Below, in pieces: positions 4,439 to 5,040 of a DNA stretch of 5,040 bases (its first letter is position 1; each line of letters begins with the position of its first letter). The translations under genes and the position numbers were made by a program. Source of the DNA: an uncultured Chloroflexota bacterium (GTDB lineage Bacteria > Chloroflexota > Anaerolineae > Anaerolineales > Villigracilaceae). Below the pieces are notes generated by a model. That model had not been told where the DNA came from and did no database searches. It was given only the letters and a program-made list of their open reading frames with translations. The stretch is taken from positions 1-5,040 of the forward strand of contig CAILWD010000619.1 in assembly GCA_903837815.1 (NCBI GenBank). Reading direction: 5' to 3'.

Positions 4439-5040
4439 TCATGGTTGCGCCTGTTTGATTTCGGACAATGATTGCAAAGTTTTATCGAACGAACTGACTT
4501 CGCCGCGCCCCTGTTGCAAAAAGCGGTTGAGTTCGGGCATGACCACCAGCGCGGTATCCACTTCCGGGTCGGAGCCTTTGACATAGGCGCCGATGTTCAC
4601 CAAATCGCGGACTTTCTCGTACACCGCCAAATTCTTGCGGACAAAAGCTGACAAGTCCAAGTGTTCCCTGCTGGTGATGGCGGGCATGACGCGGCTGACG
4701 CTGTTGAGCACATCGATGGCGGGATAATGATTCCTCGCCGCCAGCGTGCGGCTGAGGATGATGTGCCCGTCTAGAATGCCGCGCACGGCGTCGCAAATTG
4801 GCTCGTTGAAATCGTCGCCTTCGACCAGCACGGTGAAGAAGCCCGTGATGGAGCCGACTTCGCCCTTGCCCGCCCGCTCCAGCAATCGCGGCAGCAGGGC
4901 AAAGACCGAAGGGGTGTAGCCTTTGCTGGCTGGCGGCTCGCCGATGGACAGACCAATTTCGCGCTGCGCCATCGCGTAGCGGGTGACCGAGTCCATCATG
5001 AACATCACGTCCATGCCTTCATCGCGGAAATATTCGGCGA
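4439..5040 (-). CDS. fliI: Flagellar protein export ATPase FliI (3' part)
   Basis: C-terminal 199 codons of FliI, the hexameric ATPase of the flagellar type III export apparatus. It acts at the cytoplasmic face of the basal body with FliH and FliJ. The reading frame is open to the window edge, so the N-terminus and Walker A lie outside. Visible family signatures, in order, are the Walker B strand ending FMMDS followed by VTRYAMAQREIG, then GEPPASKGYTPSVFALLPRL, GSITGFFTVLVEGDD, ILDGHIILSRTLA, HYPAIDVLNSVSRVMP, IGAYVKGSDPEVD and a C-terminal FLQQG. The arginine of IILSR probably corresponds to the arginine finger of this ATPase class (inference). The match to Salmonella/E. coli FliI is co-linear and ungapped by eye, and no frameshift is seen. 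It ends in TGA, followed by 103 bp before fliJ. A vacuolar/F1-beta or type III secretion (YscN-like) ATPase is the alternative, but the flagellar neighbours settle it. Confidence 0.97.
   Translation of the reverse strand, partial: AEYFRDEGMDVMFMMDSVTRYAMAQREIGLSIGEPPASKGYTPSVFALLPRLLERAGKGEVGSITGFFTVLVEGDDFNEPICDAVRGILDGHIILSRTLAARNHYPAIDVLNSVSRVMPAITSREHLDLSAFVRKNLAVYEKVRDLVNIGAYVKGSDPEVDTALVVMPELNRFLQQGRGEVSSFDKTLQSLSEIKQAQP

Noticed and set aside
4342..4584. 80-codon minus-strand open frame over the fliI end and the fliI-fliJ gap
   Set aside because: It is in a different frame from fliI and runs into the CACAGAG repeat (TTETQSHR...FLCLRG), a typical spurious translation.

Overview
The whole window is one stretch of a flagellar biosynthesis operon read on the minus strand. 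All eight genes point the same way. In transcription order (high to low coordinate) they are the 3' end of fliI (export ATPase), fliJ (export chaperone / ATPase stalk), a small soluble lytic transglycosylase, flgB (proximal rod), fliK (hook-length ruler), flgD (hook cap), a conserved uncharacterised 'flagellar operon protein' of the TIGR02530 type, and the 5' end of flgE (hook). Both end genes run off the window. I see no RNA gene, transposase, CRISPR array or defensible promoter.

The genes form a nearly complete rod-to-hook module. FliI and FliJ drive export, the transglycosylase probably opens peptidoglycan for the rod, FlgB starts the rod, FlgD caps the growing hook, FlgE is the hook subunit and FliK measures hook length and switches export specificity. 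Junctions are tight: stop and start codons lie 0 to 3 nt apart at fliJ/transglycosylase, transglycosylase/flgB, flgB/fliK and flgD/TIGR02530, and 26 nt apart at fliK/flgD. Only two real gaps exist, fliI-fliJ (103 bp) and TIGR02530-flgE (179 bp), and both carry short interspersed repeats.

The backbone fliI-fliJ-...-fliK-flgD-TIGR02530-flgE and the short 138-residue FlgD resemble the fla/che operon of Gram-positive bacteria such as Bacillus and Clostridia more than a proteobacterial layout. Two things differ: flgB sits between fliJ and fliK instead of heading flgB-flgC-fliE, and a lytic transglycosylase occupies the slot where Bacillus has the MotE (YlxF) chaperone gene. The moderately GC-rich sequence and the repeat types (the cAC(G/A)GAG 'CACAGAG' family, the 'CTGCGTTCATCTGCGT' family and the 'TTCTGAATTCATCA' family) recall environmental Chloroflexota (Anaerolineae-like) genomes. 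That phylum call is a low-confidence inference from memory, and other environmental phyla carry similar repeats.

The most interesting material is the two departures in gene order, a rod-associated transglycosylase with no visible signal peptide, and three different short-period repeats within 5 kb. One of these lies in frame inside the disordered N-terminal part of fliK. I found no convincing wholly new system.
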